In this document: positions 10,276 through 18,374 of the stretch, one piece after another
How the letters are laid out: each line of letters starts with the position of its first letter
How positions within the stretch are numbered: position 1 is the stretch's first letter
Source of the DNA: Alphaproteobacteria bacterium
GTDB lineage: Bacteria; Pseudomonadota; Alphaproteobacteria; Rhizobiales; Xanthobacteraceae
Assembly (NCBI GenBank): GCA_005884745.1
Contig: VAZU01000041.1
Coordinates: 1 to 25,123 of the forward strand
Direction: 5' to 3'
DNA: 25,123 nucleotides
Made by a program: the position numbers and the translations under genes
The notes under the pieces: generated by a model
Told to the model about the DNA's origin: nothing
The model's input: only the letters and a program-made list of their open reading frames with translations
Databases searched by the model: none

Positions 10276-10431
10276 GGCGGGTCTCCGGTTGGATGCGAAC
10301 GCAGCGAACTCGGCGCTGGCGGCGCGACTCAGCCATCGCGCGGCCGCGGGTGTGATACAACGCACGTGCGCGGCCTGCCAGGGCGACCCTCATTTCCCCA
10401 CATTCCCGTGCACTTCGACGACTGCTGCGCC

Positions 10432-11346
10432 ATGCCGAAGCGGCCGTCGTCTCGGCTGCTCTGGAGCGGAGCCAATGTGACCGCCGATCTCAGCTGCGAC
10501 CGCGACCTCGCCGCGTTGGCCGGCCGGCTCGATGATCTCACCGCGGTCGTCGGCCGGGCGGCAGCGGCGATCCTCGCCGTCGATCCGGCGACGGCGGGGC
10601 GCCGGCAAAAATCCGATCGTTCCTTCGTGACCCATGCCGATGAAGCCGCGCAGGCGGTCGTCTTGCAGGGCCTGTCGGAAATCTTTCCCGGGCTCCCGGC
10701 CATCTGCGAGGAGGCGACCGGGTTGCCGCGGCCCGACGCGCTGGGGCAATGTTTCGCCCTGGTCGACCCGCTCGACGGCACCCGGGAGTTCCTGGACGGA
10801 CGACCCGAGTTCACGGTCAACCTAGCCGTCGTGCGCGCGGGCGTGGCGGTCCTGGGCATCATTGCGGCGCCGGCGCTCGGCCGCATCTGGCGCGGGTTCC
10901 TCGGCAGCGGCGCGCAGCGCCTGCGCTTCGACCCGGCGCGTCCGGGCGGCTTCGACGAGATCGTCCCGGTTCACGCGCGCGCGCAAATCCCCGGGCGAAT
11001 CCGAGTTGCGGTGAGCCGTTCGCATCTCGATGCCGATACTTCGGCGCTGCTCTCGCGGCTGGCGGTCTCCGAGACGATCGTGTGCGGCTCGTCGCTGAAA
11101 TTCTGCCGGGTCGCCGAAGGCGGCGCCGACCTTTACCCGCGGCTCGCACCGACCTTCGAATGGGATATCGCGGCCGGCGACGCGCTGCTTGCCGCGGCGG
11201 GCGGCGTGGTGAAGAAGCCCGATGGTACGCCGCTGCGCTACGGACAGATCGCGGACGGATTTCGAGTGCCCGCGTTCGTGGCCTTCGGGGATCCCGCCGC
11301 GGCGCGGGAGATCGTCGAGGGCGGGACCGGTCGACACGGGCGTTGA
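10432..11346 (+). CDS. cysQ: 3'(2'),5'-bisphosphate nucleotidase CysQ / inositol monophosphatase family
   Basis: A 304-residue Mg-dependent, Li-sensitive phosphatase family member. Metal-binding motifs are EE at 93-94, DPLDGT at 112-117 and WDIAAGDALLAAAGG at 244-258. Within the superfamily the TREFLDGRPEFTVNLA context (117-132) favours CysQ, which hydrolyses 3'-phosphoadenosine 5'-phosphate left over from sulfate assimilation, over inositol phosphatase. The ATG at 10432 is used here. A GTG at 10477 has a better ribosome site (GGAGCGGA, 6-13 bases upstream) and would remove 15 poorly conserved residues, so the true start is uncertain. Divergent from chpT. A sulfur link to cysG at 13.8 kb is possible but they are not in one operon. 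Confidence 0.9.
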   Translation: MPKRPSSRLLWSGANVTADLSCDRDLAALAGRLDDLTAVVGRAAAAILAVDPATAGRRQKSDRSFVTHADEAAQAVVLQGLSEIFPGLPAICEEATGLPRPDALGQCFALVDPLDGTREFLDGRPEFTVNLAVVRAGVAVLGIIAAPALGRIWRGFLGSGAQRLRFDPARPGGFDEIVPVHARAQIPGRIRVAVSRSHLDADTSALLSRLAVSETIVCGSSLKFCRVAEGGADLYPRLAPTFEWDIAAGDALLAAAGGVVKKPDGTPLRYGQIADGFRVPAFVAFGDPAAAREIVEGGTGRHGR

Positions 11347-11351
11347 GCCGG

Positions 11352-11373
11352 CCGCCGCCGCCGGCGGCGGCGG
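11352..11373 (+). terminator. 22-base perfect GC palindrome after cysQ
   Basis: CCG/CGG triplets form a perfect palindrome centred between 11362 and 11363, five bases after the cysQ stop. It could form a strong hairpin in RNA but lacks a T tract, so intrinsic termination is uncertain. Confidence 0.35.
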
Positions 11374-11512
11374 GAGGCGCGGACGGCATGACCGGCTTCC
11401 GCCGCAGCCGTGCTGGCGCCATAGTTGGGGACGAGGAATGCCTGATTCGCATCCAGCCCGCAGTCCGGTGCTTCCGATGCGAGGCGGGATTCCTCGATCC
11501 GATGGAGCATTC

Positions 11513-12091
11513 ATGCGCGCGCTCATTCGCATTGCCTGCCTGGCTCTCCTCGCGTCGGGACTGGGTGCCGCGCCTGCGGCCGCTCAGGCGACGCCGCAGC
11601 CCGCCGACTCCCGGTTTTCCCCCCATGAGCTGGTAGACACGGGTCACAAGTTCTTCGGCGGGGTTTCGCGCGGCTTGGCGCAAATCATCGAGCGGGCGGT
11701 GAGCCAATGGGGCCTGCCCAACGGCTACGTCCTCGGCCAGGAAGCCGGCGGCGCTTTCATCGGCGGGCTGCGTTACGGCGAAGGCACGCTGTACACCAAG
11801 AACGCCGGCGATTTGCGGGTCTATTGGCAGGGTCCCACGCTCGGTTGGGACGTCGGCGGCGAAGGGGCCCGCACCATGATGCTGGTCTACAATCTGCCGG
11901 CGACGCAGGCGGTGTACCAGCGCTTCGGCGGCGTCGACGGCTCGGCGTATTTCGTGGGCGGGCTGGGGATGACGGTATTGACCGCGAACGGCATCGTGGT
12001 GATTCCGATTCGCTCCGGCGTCGGCGTGCGGCTCGGCGCCAATGTCGGCTACCTCAAATTCACGCCGCAAGCGACCTGGAATCCGTTCTGA
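11513..12091 (+). CDS. eipA: periplasmic envelope integrity protein EipA (DUF1134)
   Basis: A 192-residue exported protein. The signal peptide spans residues 1 to about 24 (RIACLALLASGLG, cut near PAAAQ). The mature domain carries the DUF1134 signature: GYVLGQEAGGAFIGGLRYGEG, TKNAGDLRVYWQGP, GEGARTMMLVYNLP, YQRFGGVDGSAYFVGG and a C-terminal NVGYLKFTPQATWNPF. In Brucella abortus EipA is a small beta-barrel-like periplasmic protein needed for envelope stress resistance, and its gene is directly activated by CtrA. ATG at 11513 with GGAG 5 bases upstream. Two GATTC (GANTC) sites lie upstream (11443-11447, 11488-11492), but no TTAA occurs in 11347-11512, so a classical CtrA box is not visible here. 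Confidence 0.92.
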   Translation: MRALIRIACLALLASGLGAAPAAAQATPQPADSRFSPHELVDTGHKFFGGVSRGLAQIIERAVSQWGLPNGYVLGQEAGGAFIGGLRYGEGTLYTKNAGDLRVYWQGPTLGWDVGGEGARTMMLVYNLPATQAVYQRFGGVDGSAYFVGGLGMTVLTANGIVVIPIRSGVGVRLGANVGYLKFTPQATWNPF

Positions 12092-12206
12092 TCGGCTTGC
12101 TTTCGCCTGATTCGGTTCAGGTTAAGCGGAGACCGGACTGGAACTCGATCGACCCGCGTGGCATGTTGCCCCGCGAGAGTGGTGTTTGCGGCCGGAGGCG
12201 TAATTC

Positions 12207-13481
12207 ATGATCGAGCCGATCATGTATGTGGGGCTCGGCTTTCTCGTCGCCTGCCTTATCGCGCTTGCCATCATCCCGTTCGTCCATGCCCGCGCGGTGC
12301 GACTGACCCTGCGCCGGCTCGAGGCGGCGACCCCGCTGTCGATGGCGGAGATCCAAGCCGACAAGGATCAGTTGCGCGCCGAGTTCGCGATGTCGACGCG
12401 CCGGCTCGAAATGAGCGTCGACCAGCTCAAGACCAAGACCACGACTCAGCTCGCGGAGCTCGGCAAGAAGACCGACACCATCAACCGCCTCAAGATCGAC
12501 CTCGGCGAAAAGACCGCCGCGATTTTCGCGCTCGAGGCGCGGGACAAGGCACTCAAGGACCAGCTGCACGCCACCGAGGAGGAGCTTTCCACCAAGACCG
12601 GCACGCTGCGGGAAGTCGAGCGCGTGCTCGCCGACAAGGAGGCCGAGCTCGTCCGGATCGGCGCCGAACTCGAGGACAGGTCGGTTCTCTTCGACAGCCA
12701 AAGCGTGGAGGTCGTGGCCCTGCGGACGCAGGTCGACGCCATCAAGGGGCAGATTCTCGGCCTGCAGAAGGGGGTCCGCGACACCGAGGACCGCCTCGCC
12801 CGCGAACGGCTCGATTCCGAGGCCGCGTCGCGCGAGGTCGCCGAGGAACGCGGGCAGGTGGAGAAGCTCGCCCAGCGGGTGGCCCAATTGGAGCGCCAGC
12901 TTGCCGGTCAGGTTGCGGAGGCCGAGATCCTCAGTCGACGTCTTGCCGACCTCGAGATGCGTCTTGCCGAGCAGAGCCGCATGCTGTCCGAACGCGAGCA
13001 CGAACGCGAGCAGCTTCGGCGCGACGTCGAAGCCGCGCGCAAGATCGAGACCGACCTGCGCCAGGAGCTCACCACCACCGATCGCCGGCATGGCGAGGCG
13101 ATCGAGACGCTGAAGACCGAAAAGTCCTTGATCGAGACCCAGCTCGATCGCGCCCGCGAGGACCGCGCCAAGCTGCAGCGGGAGGTTGGCGCGATGAAGC
13201 GCGAGGCGGAGGCCACCTGGGCAGCGGAGCGGGTCGAGAACGCGCTGTTGCGGGAGCGTATCAACGACGTCGCCGCCGAGGTCGTGCGCCTGACATCCGT
13301 GCTCGAAGGCTCCGGCTCGGCCATCGAGGCGATCCTCGCCGAGGAAAGCGTGCGGCTCCACGGCAACGGCGCGGGCAAATCGCAACCCGCATCGGTCGGC
13401 GGCGAGGACGGCAAGGGCAGCCTCGCCGACCGCATCCGCGCGCTGCAGGCGCGCGCCTCGCGCGTCGCCTCGACGACGTGA
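12207..13481 (+). CDS. membrane-anchored long coiled-coil protein, function unknown
   Basis: A 424-residue protein. One N-terminal membrane segment (about 6-25, VGLGFLVACLIALAIIPFV) precedes a basic stop-transfer region and a nearly uninterrupted coiled coil from about residue 38 to 385, rich in E, R, L, A and Q with heptad spacing. It closes with a Gly/Ser-rich linker and a short helix, LADRIRALQARASR. The architecture (N-in/out anchor plus long rod) resembles Rhizobiales proteins automatically named chromosome-segregation ATPase-like, but no Walker motifs are present, so it is not an SMC protein. ATG at 12207 with GGAGG 8 bases upstream. It follows eipA by 115 bases on the same strand. A structural role in the envelope is only inferred. 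Confidence 0.8.
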   Translation: MIEPIMYVGLGFLVACLIALAIIPFVHARAVRLTLRRLEAATPLSMAEIQADKDQLRAEFAMSTRRLEMSVDQLKTKTTTQLAELGKKTDTINRLKIDLGEKTAAIFALEARDKALKDQLHATEEELSTKTGTLREVERVLADKEAELVRIGAELEDRSVLFDSQSVEVVALRTQVDAIKGQILGLQKGVRDTEDRLARERLDSEAASREVAEERGQVEKLAQRVAQLERQLAGQVAEAEILSRRLADLEMRLAEQSRMLSEREHEREQLRRDVEAARKIETDLRQELTTTDRRHGEAIETLKTEKSLIETQLDRAREDRAKLQREVGAMKREAEATWAAERVENALLRERINDVAAEVVRLTSVLEGSGSAIEAILAEESVRLHGNGAGKSQPASVGGEDGKGSLADRIRALQARASRVASTT

Positions 13482-13613
13482 CGGCCTTGCCCAAACCGCG
13501 GGCGGGGTGCGGCAAAAGCGGGCAGCTCGCCGACTGAGAGGCCCGAACGCAATCGGCTGCCCATAGGCGAATTGCATCGTAAATTCAGATCTGTAGCAAC
13601 CCCGGCGGCGGGC

Positions 13614-13628
13614 TGGCACGGGAGTTGA
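13614..13628 (+). promoter_or_regulatory. near-match to a sigma-54 promoter upstream of cysG
   Basis: TGGCACG at 13614-13620 and TTGA at 13625-13628 match the sigma-54 consensus TGGCACG-N4-TTGC except that the last base of the -12 GC is A. It lies about 145 bases before the cysG start. The -12 GC is the most conserved part, so activity is doubtful. Confidence 0.2.
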
Positions 13629-13771
13629 TATCTGCTGGCGTGCCGGCACGCGCGCCTTGCATCGCGAGGGTTTGCGGCGCATGGGCCGGCGAGGCGAAGC
13701 GAGAGGGATCGACCCGTGAAGAGCGTCGTCGCGATCGGCCGGCCGGCGGCAGCGTGCGGCTGCCTCCTACG

Positions 13772-15235
13772 ATGAGCCGGAGCCCCCACGAGGCGCCGAG
13801 CCCGCGCATGGAGGCGCTGGCGCGGCTGCCGATTTTCCTGGCGCTTCAGGACAAGCGCGCGGTCCTGGTCGGCGGCAGCACGGCCGCGGCCTGGAAGGCG
13901 GAACTCTTGTCGGCGGCCGGGGCTCGGGTCGACGTCTATGCGCAGAATCCTTCCGAGGAGCTTTTGGCGATCGCCGCGGAGGCGCCGCGGGGTCCGATCG
14001 CGGTTCATGCGCGGGCGTTCGAAGCTGCCGATCTTAACGGCGCGGCAATCGCGGTCGGCGCGATCGAGGACGAGACGCAGGCGGCGGCCTTTGCGGCGGC
14101 CGCGCGCCGCGCCGGCGTTCCGGTCAACGTCGTGGACAAGCCGGCGCTGTGCGATTTCGCCTTCGGGGCCATCGTCAATCGCTCGCCGCTGGTGATCGGC
14201 ATTTCGACCGACGGCGCGGCGCCGGTGTTCGGCCAGGCCATCCGGGCCAAGCTGGAAGCGCTGATCCCGCGAGGCTTTGCGCGCTGGGCGGAGGCCGCGC
14301 GGACGTGGCGGCCGCGCATCCAATCGCTCGGGTTGTCGTTCCGGGCGCGGCGGCAGTTGTGGGAACGTTTCACCCAAGCCGCGCTCGCGCGGCCGAACGA
14401 TATTCCGGATCCTTCCGAGCTCGAAGCGCTGAGCGCGGATATCGACGCCGAGCCGGAAAGAATCGGCTCCATCGTGCTGGTCGGCGCCGGCCCCGGCGAC
14501 CCCGAGCTGTTGACGCTGCGGGCGGTACGCGCGCTGCAGTCCGCCGACGTGATCCTGATCGACGATCTCGTCGCGCCGGAGATTCTCGACTTCGCGCGTC
14601 GCGAAGCCAAGAAGATGCTCGTCGGCAAGACCGGCTATGGACCGTCCTGTGGTCAGGACGAGATCAATCAATTGATGATCGGCCTCGCCAGAGCCGGACG
14701 GCGCGTGGTGCGGCTCAAGAGCGGCGATCCCATGGTGTTCGGGCGAGCCGGGGAGGAAATCGCCGCCTGCCGCGCGGCCGGCATCGCGGTCGAGGCGGTT
14801 CCCGGCATCACGGCCGCGCAGGGCGCGGCGAGCCGGCTAGCCGTCTCGCTCACCCACCGGCGCTATTCGCGCCGGCTGCAATACGTCACCGGGCACCACG
14901 CGGACGCGGACGGCGGGCTCTCGGCGGACATCGACTGGAAGAGCATCGCCGATCCGTCGACCACGACGGTGATCTACATGCCCAAGCGCACGCTCCACGC
15001 CGTCACCGCTTCGGCGCTCGAGCACGGCATCGATCCGGCCACGCCCGCCGTGGCGGTCGTCGAAGCAACGCGCGCCGGGGAGATTGTCCTGCGCGGCAGC
15101 GTTGCGGACATTGCCGCCCGGCTGGAGGCGATTGCTCCGTCGGGTCCGGTCCTGGTCATGATCGGGCGCGTGCTGGCGACCGTCGCGTCGAGCGCGCAGG
15201 AGGCCGCGGTTCCAGCCGCCGGCAGCAGCGCCTAG
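13772..15235 (+). CDS. cysG: siroheme synthase CysG (multifunctional)
   Basis: A 487-residue fusion that converts uroporphyrinogen III to siroheme, the cofactor of sulfite and nitrite reductases. The N-terminal precorrin-2 dehydrogenase/ferrochelatase half (about 17-215) has the NAD-binding VLVGGSTAAAWKAELL (31-46), the catalytic VNVVDKPALCDF region (118-129) and NRSPLVIGIST. The C-terminal uroporphyrinogen methyltransferase half (about 232-475) has LVGAGPGDPELLTLRA (236-251), SGDPMVFGRAGEE (317-329) and PGITAAQGAAS (344-354). The ATG at 13772 is chosen; ATG at 13808 is possible and neither has a strong ribosome site. The usual partners (DUF2849 gene, sulfite reductase) are not adjacent. Convergent with a hydrolase gene. 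Confidence 0.93.
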   Translation: MSRSPHEAPSPRMEALARLPIFLALQDKRAVLVGGSTAAAWKAELLSAAGARVDVYAQNPSEELLAIAAEAPRGPIAVHARAFEAADLNGAAIAVGAIEDETQAAAFAAAARRAGVPVNVVDKPALCDFAFGAIVNRSPLVIGISTDGAAPVFGQAIRAKLEALIPRGFARWAEAARTWRPRIQSLGLSFRARRQLWERFTQAALARPNDIPDPSELEALSADIDAEPERIGSIVLVGAGPGDPELLTLRAVRALQSADVILIDDLVAPEILDFARREAKKMLVGKTGYGPSCGQDEINQLMIGLARAGRRVVRLKSGDPMVFGRAGEEIAACRAAGIAVEAVPGITAAQGAASRLAVSLTHRRYSRRLQYVTGHHADADGGLSADIDWKSIADPSTTTVIYMPKRTLHAVTASALEHGIDPATPAVAVVEATRAGEIVLRGSVADIAARLEAIAPSGPVLVMIGRVLATVASSAQEAAVPAAGSSA

Positions 15236-15263
15236 CGAGGATCCGCCCGCAAGCGCGGCGTGC

Positions 15264-15932
15264 TTATCCCTTGACCATCGCGCCGTCGAGAAACCGCAGC
15301 GTCCTGCCCCAGGCGATCGCCGCGCTTTCGGCATGAAAGCTCGCCCGCTCGTCGCAATAGAAACCGTGCCCGGCGGGATAGACGTGAATTTCGCAATCGG
15401 GCCGCTTGGCTCGGATCGCGTCGACGTCCGTCATCGGGATGTGCTCGTCCTTTTCGCCGAAATGCATTTGCGTGGGACAGCGCGGCTTGCGGTCGGCGGA
15501 TTTGACGATCTGTCCGCCGTAAAAGCACACCGCGGCGGCGAGCCCGTCGAGCTGCGTGGCAGCCAGATAGGCGACCGTGCCGCCCATGCAGAATCCCAAT
15601 ACCGCGACCGGCCGCGGCAGCGCCTCGACGGCCGCCGTCGTATCGGCCACGAATGCCGCCCAATCGATGTCGGCGAGGAACTTGCGCGCCTGGGCGACTT
15701 CCTCCGGCGAATAGCCCGACTGGAAGTCGCGGGCGAACCGGTCGAACAGCGCCGGGGCCACGGCCGCATAGCCGAGCGCCGCGAGGCGGTCGCAGACCGA
15801 GCGGATGTGATGATTGACCCCAAAAATCTCCCGCACGACCACGACGCCGCCCAGCGGCTTTCCTGCCGGATCGGCCCGGTAGGCGCCGAGACGGTGCGAA
15901 TCCTTGGCGGTGAGCGACAAATGTTTACCCAT
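15264..15932 (-). CDS. dienelactone hydrolase family protein
   Basis: A 222-residue alpha/beta hydrolase of the dienelactone hydrolase family. The cysteine nucleophile is C115 in GFCMGG, with acidic D162 in GEKDEHIP, H189 in PAGHGF and the family glutamate E35 in VREIFGVN. Length and motif spacing match carboxymethylenebutenolidase-like enzymes that open lactone rings. No aromatic degradation genes are nearby, so the substrate is unknown. ATG at 15932 with GAGG 6 bases upstream. Convergent with cysG. Confidence 0.9.
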   Translation of the reverse strand: MGKHLSLTAKDSHRLGAYRADPAGKPLGGVVVVREIFGVNHHIRSVCDRLAALGYAAVAPALFDRFARDFQSGYSPEEVAQARKFLADIDWAAFVADTTAAVEALPRPVAVLGFCMGGTVAYLAATQLDGLAAAVCFYGGQIVKSADRKPRCPTQMHFGEKDEHIPMTDVDAIRAKRPDCEIHVYPAGHGFYCDERASFHAESAAIAWGRTLRFLDGAMVKG

Positions 15933-16025
15933 GATGAACCTCGCAACCTGGGGGAAGGGACGGATCAGGGCGTACGAACATCGGCAATTCCGGCGCCGGC
16001 AGCCGGCCGGTCGAGCGGACGTCCG

Positions 16026-16283
16026 TCAGGGGCGCGCGTAGGGCGACCACACGCAGGAGAACCCGATGTAATCTCCATACTGCGCATGCACGCTGTTGAT
16101 GCGGGCGTACTTGTTATAGCGCGCACACCGCTGCGAGGCGATGGCAAAGGCTGCGGCCTGGTTTTCCGGCGACCACGGGATGATGCCGCCGGTGTCGTTG
16201 CTCTTGATCCCATACACGCCGGCGCAGGCCGTCAGCAGCAATCCCAGCCCCAGGATTGCCAATAGGGAAGGCCCGCATTTCAT
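16026..16283 (-). CDS. small lipoprotein, function unknown
   Basis: An 85-residue protein with a lipoprotein signal peptide: LGLGLLLTAC with lipobox cysteine C20. The mature part begins AGVYGIKSNDTGGIIPWSPEN and has two later cysteines (SQRCARY and GFSCVW) that may pair. The composition suggests a periplasmic, membrane-tethered small domain, perhaps of the Rhizobiales hypotheticals with the TGGIIPW motif. ATG at 16283 with GGAG 7 bases upstream. It is on the same strand as the hydrolase at 15264-15932, with 93 bases between. Confidence 0.8.
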   Translation of the reverse strand: MKCGPSLLAILGLGLLLTACAGVYGIKSNDTGGIIPWSPENQAAAFAIASQRCARYNKYARINSVHAQYGDYIGFSCVWSPYARP

Positions 16284-16471
16284 GCCAAGGCTCCAGCCGC
16301 CGGTTTCTGGCCGGCAATGTTAGAGGCGGGGGGCCGGAAATGAAAGGTGCTTGGATAAGCCTCGGCGCGGTTCGGGGCGGCGTATGACTATTCGGCCACA
16401 GTCGGACGGCAGCCAATGGCGGGCGAGGCGAACGGATGCTGGCCGTTCGTCCTCGGCATCCCAACGCACGA

Positions 16472-16492
16472 CCGCCGCCCGTCGGGCGGCGG
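16472..16492 (-). terminator. GC-rich inverted repeat downstream of DUF1328 gene
   Basis: CCGCCGCCCG (16472-16481), one base, CGGGCGGCGG (16483-16492): perfect 10-bp arms just downstream of the minus-strand DUF1328 gene that ends at 16518. No T tract follows on that strand, so it is only a possible terminator. Confidence 0.35.
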
Positions 16493-16517
16493 CCGGGCCG
16501 ATCCCACGATTCGTTAT

Positions 16518-16691
16518 CTACCAGCGGAGGCTTCCGCGGGAGAATCCGAATACCAGCGAGATCAGGAACATAACCAACGCGACGAAAAACACGATCTGCG
16601 CCATCCCGACCGCCGCCCCGGCGATCCCGCCGAAGCCCAGCACGGCCGCGATCAGCGCGATGATCAGCAGCGTGACAACCAAGCCCAACAT
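16518..16691 (-). CDS. DUF1328 small membrane protein (YtjA family)
   Basis: A 57-residue hydrophobic protein. Two membrane segments flank GFGGIAGAAVGMAQIVFFVALVMF-type sequence, with the family hallmark LGFGGIAG at about 18-25. The ATG at 16691 is preceded by a perfect AAGGAGG 7 bases away, which decides the start against a longer frame to 16814. The family is widespread and often stress-induced, but its function is unknown. Confidence 0.9.
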   Translation of the reverse strand: MLGLVVTLLIIALIAAVLGFGGIAGAAVGMAQIVFFVALVMFLISLVFGFSRGSLRW

Positions 16692-16884
16692 GGCCTGACC
16701 TCCTTGACGCCTCTTCCCCCCGTCAATTCCCGGCCGCGGAAAACGTTCCTTGCCCGGGGGACTGGGCGGCATTGCCCCGACAAAGGTTCCGGCGAATCGC
16801 CGCGCCTGGTGCACCGCTGCTGCACAGCAACATGCAAACGATCGCCGGGACAGCCGATCGGGACGGGCAAGCCGCGCGCGATCC

Positions 16885-17667
16885 TCACATCAACCGTTCG
16901 CGCAAGAACCCGATCACCCGATCGAGCGCAGCCCGGGTCGGCTCCCCTGCGCGGTCGATGAGGTGGAGGGTCAGCACGCAATGCGCCGGTTTGCTCGCGC
17001 TCGGGTTGGCGGCGCTGTCGGGGACCTCGATCGCCTCGAAAGCGTCGCCGAGCTCCTGTGCGAGCGTGTCGAACCGCGCGCGTCGGCAGATCGGATCGCC
17101 CGCGAAGCGCAATCCCAGCACGGTGAGACCCTCCTCGGCACGGCGCCGGCGCGCGTTCGCCAGCGCTTCGGGCGAGGCATGCACCGCCGCCGCCTTGCGC
17201 CCGGTCAGCGGCAGCGGCAGCGAGGGTTGCGACAGCACCGGGGCGATCAGACAGCGGTCGAGCATCATGGTCAGGGCGAAATTTCCGGTGAGGCACATGC
17301 CGACCGCGCCTACGCCCTTGCCTCCGATCTCGTCGTAGGCCCGGCGCGCCAGCGCCCGCAGCCAATCCACGATCGGGCTCGATCGGTTCTCCGCGAGCAC
17401 GCGAAATTCGCGGCCGATGCAGGCGCGCGCCATTTCGGCGGTGGCATAGGCGCGCGAAACGGGCTTCCCCGGGACCCCGAACAGATGCGGCATGAATGCG
17501 GTCATGCCGGCATCAGCTACGTAACGCGCGAACCGTGCGACTTGCGGCGTGATCCCCGGGATTTCGTGGATCACGATGACCGCGGGCCCGGTGCCCATGC
17601 GGTACACTTTACGGCGTTTTCCCGCGTGATCGAACTCGAAATGGGAGAAGTCGATCAAAGGATCCAT
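16885..17667 (-). CDS. dienelactone hydrolase family protein, divergent
   Basis: A 260-residue alpha/beta hydrolase. It shows VIHEIPGIT with family E35, cysteine nucleophile C125 in VGMCLTG, an acidic residue at D191 (FAGDPIC) and H235 (LTLHLID) near the C-terminus. Compared with the canonical family it has an insert around 60-110 and a less conserved second half, so it belongs to a side branch. It shares little beyond motifs with the hydrolase at 15264-15932 and is not a recent tandem duplicate. The ATG at 17667 (MDPLIDFSHFEF) has GGAAGGG upstream; the open frame continues to 18072 through low-quality sequence. Substrate unknown. Confidence 0.87.
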   Translation of the reverse strand: MDPLIDFSHFEFDHAGKRRKVYRMGTGPAVIVIHEIPGITPQVARFARYVADAGMTAFMPHLFGVPGKPVSRAYATAEMARACIGREFRVLAENRSSPIVDWLRALARRAYDEIGGKGVGAVGMCLTGNFALTMMLDRCLIAPVLSQPSLPLPLTGRKAAAVHASPEALANARRRRAEEGLTVLGLRFAGDPICRRARFDTLAQELGDAFEAIEVPDSAANPSASKPAHCVLTLHLIDRAGEPTRAALDRVIGFLRERLM

Positions 17668-17726
17668 TCGGTGCCCTTCCAGTCGTGCCGCAGCACCTGC
17701 AGCAAAGCGAGTTCCGGATTTTTGTT

Positions 17727-17752
17727 GGAACCTGGCCGGTCGCATCAGAGTT
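17727..17752 (+). promoter_or_regulatory. EcfG-like promoter, one mismatch
   Basis: GGAAC (17727-17731), 17 bases, AGTT (17749-17752). Only the first base of the -10 CGTT differs. A transcript starting about 7 bases later would give a leader of roughly 25 bases to the tiny gene at 17785, which has an ideal ribosome site. Confidence 0.5.
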
Positions 17753-17784
17753 GAGGTGCGGCAACGCTTTCGAGGAGGTCGCTC

Positions 17785-17868
17785 TTGGGTCGCGCTTTGC
17801 TGCTGTGGATCATTGGAATCCCCATTCCCATCATTCTGCTGATTTGGCTGCTCGGCGGCTTCCACTGA
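17785..17868 (+). CDS. 27-residue single-pass membrane peptide
   Basis: TTG start at 17785 with AGGAGGT (17773-17779), an almost perfect Shine-Dalgarno, five bases before it. The product reads MGRALLLWIIGIPIPIILLI then WLLGGFH: one membrane helix with a central PIP kink and a single basic residue (R3) at its N-end. Similar tiny proteins of the form GR-LLLW-GIPIPIIL are common in proteobacterial genomes but usually missed by gene finders. An EcfG-like promoter at 17727-17752 places it in the general stress response. Possible roles include a membrane stress peptide or regulator of a larger membrane protein; nothing in the sequence decides this. Confidence 0.7.
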   Translation: MGRALLLWIIGIPIPIILLIWLLGGFH

Positions 17869-17986
17869 CCAGGGCGTCGGGCAATGATGCGGGCGCCTGC
17901 CCTCAATTGCCTGCAAGCCGTCGACGATGCCTCGCTCCGCGCCGCCGTTCTGGTCGAACGCACGCGCGATCCGGTTCGACCAAGTT

Positions 17987-18211
17987 TCAGGAGCGGGCGC
18001 CGCGCCGCCGCAATGCTTCCAGCATCCTCGACAGCGAGGAGCGGCGCTTCCGTCGGGTTTTTCCGGTTGCATCCAGCCGCCGCGACAGGTCGGACAACTG
18101 TTGGGGAATATCCTGGCGCAACACCGGCAAGTAGAGCAACGCCAGCTTCTCGCCGATCTTGGCCTGGATATCCCGGCTGAGCCGAGCGCCCTTATTCGAT
18201 GTTGCGTTCAT
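17987..18211 (-). CDS. NepR-like anti-sigma protein (orphan)
   Basis: A 74-residue protein. Residues 11-47 read like the NepR core: LSRDIQAKIGEKLALLYLPV (helix 1) followed by a turn and IPQQLSDLSRRLD (helix 2), matching the NepR pattern D-IQAKIG-LR-Y---V---VP-RF-DLL--LD. A very basic tail (about 51-74) is additional. NepR binds and blocks EcfG until phosphorylated PhyR displaces it. Normally nepR precedes ecfG with phyR nearby; neither is present here, so this would be an extra or divergent copy. The ATG at 18211 is the only start, as an in-frame stop lies shortly upstream; the ribosome site is weak. A perfect EcfG promoter lies upstream on the same strand. Family assignment is by eye and should be tested. 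Confidence 0.65.
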   Translation of the reverse strand: MNATSNKGARLSRDIQAKIGEKLALLYLPVLRQDIPQQLSDLSRRLDATGKTRRKRRSSLSRMLEALRRRGARS

Positions 18212-18374
18212 GGCTGCATCAGCTCGCCACCCGTGGCATCAGCGAGGCCCGGCTTTGCCGTTGCTGCTGAAGAAGCGCGTGGACGGAAGACAGCCCTGGC
18301 CCGGTGCTCGGTACGTGAACCGGGGCTCTGCCGTTCGCCAGGACTGGACTTGGAAATACGAACTGGCGCTGAAC

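Noticed and set aside
16725..16750. GGAAC on the minus strand upstream of the DUF1328 gene as an EcfG promoter
   Set aside because: The -10 position reads AATT rather than CGTT, so only half of the consensus is present.
15264..17667. The two dienelactone hydrolase-like genes as a tandem duplication
   Set aside because: They share only family motifs, differ in length and inserts, and are separated by unrelated genes.
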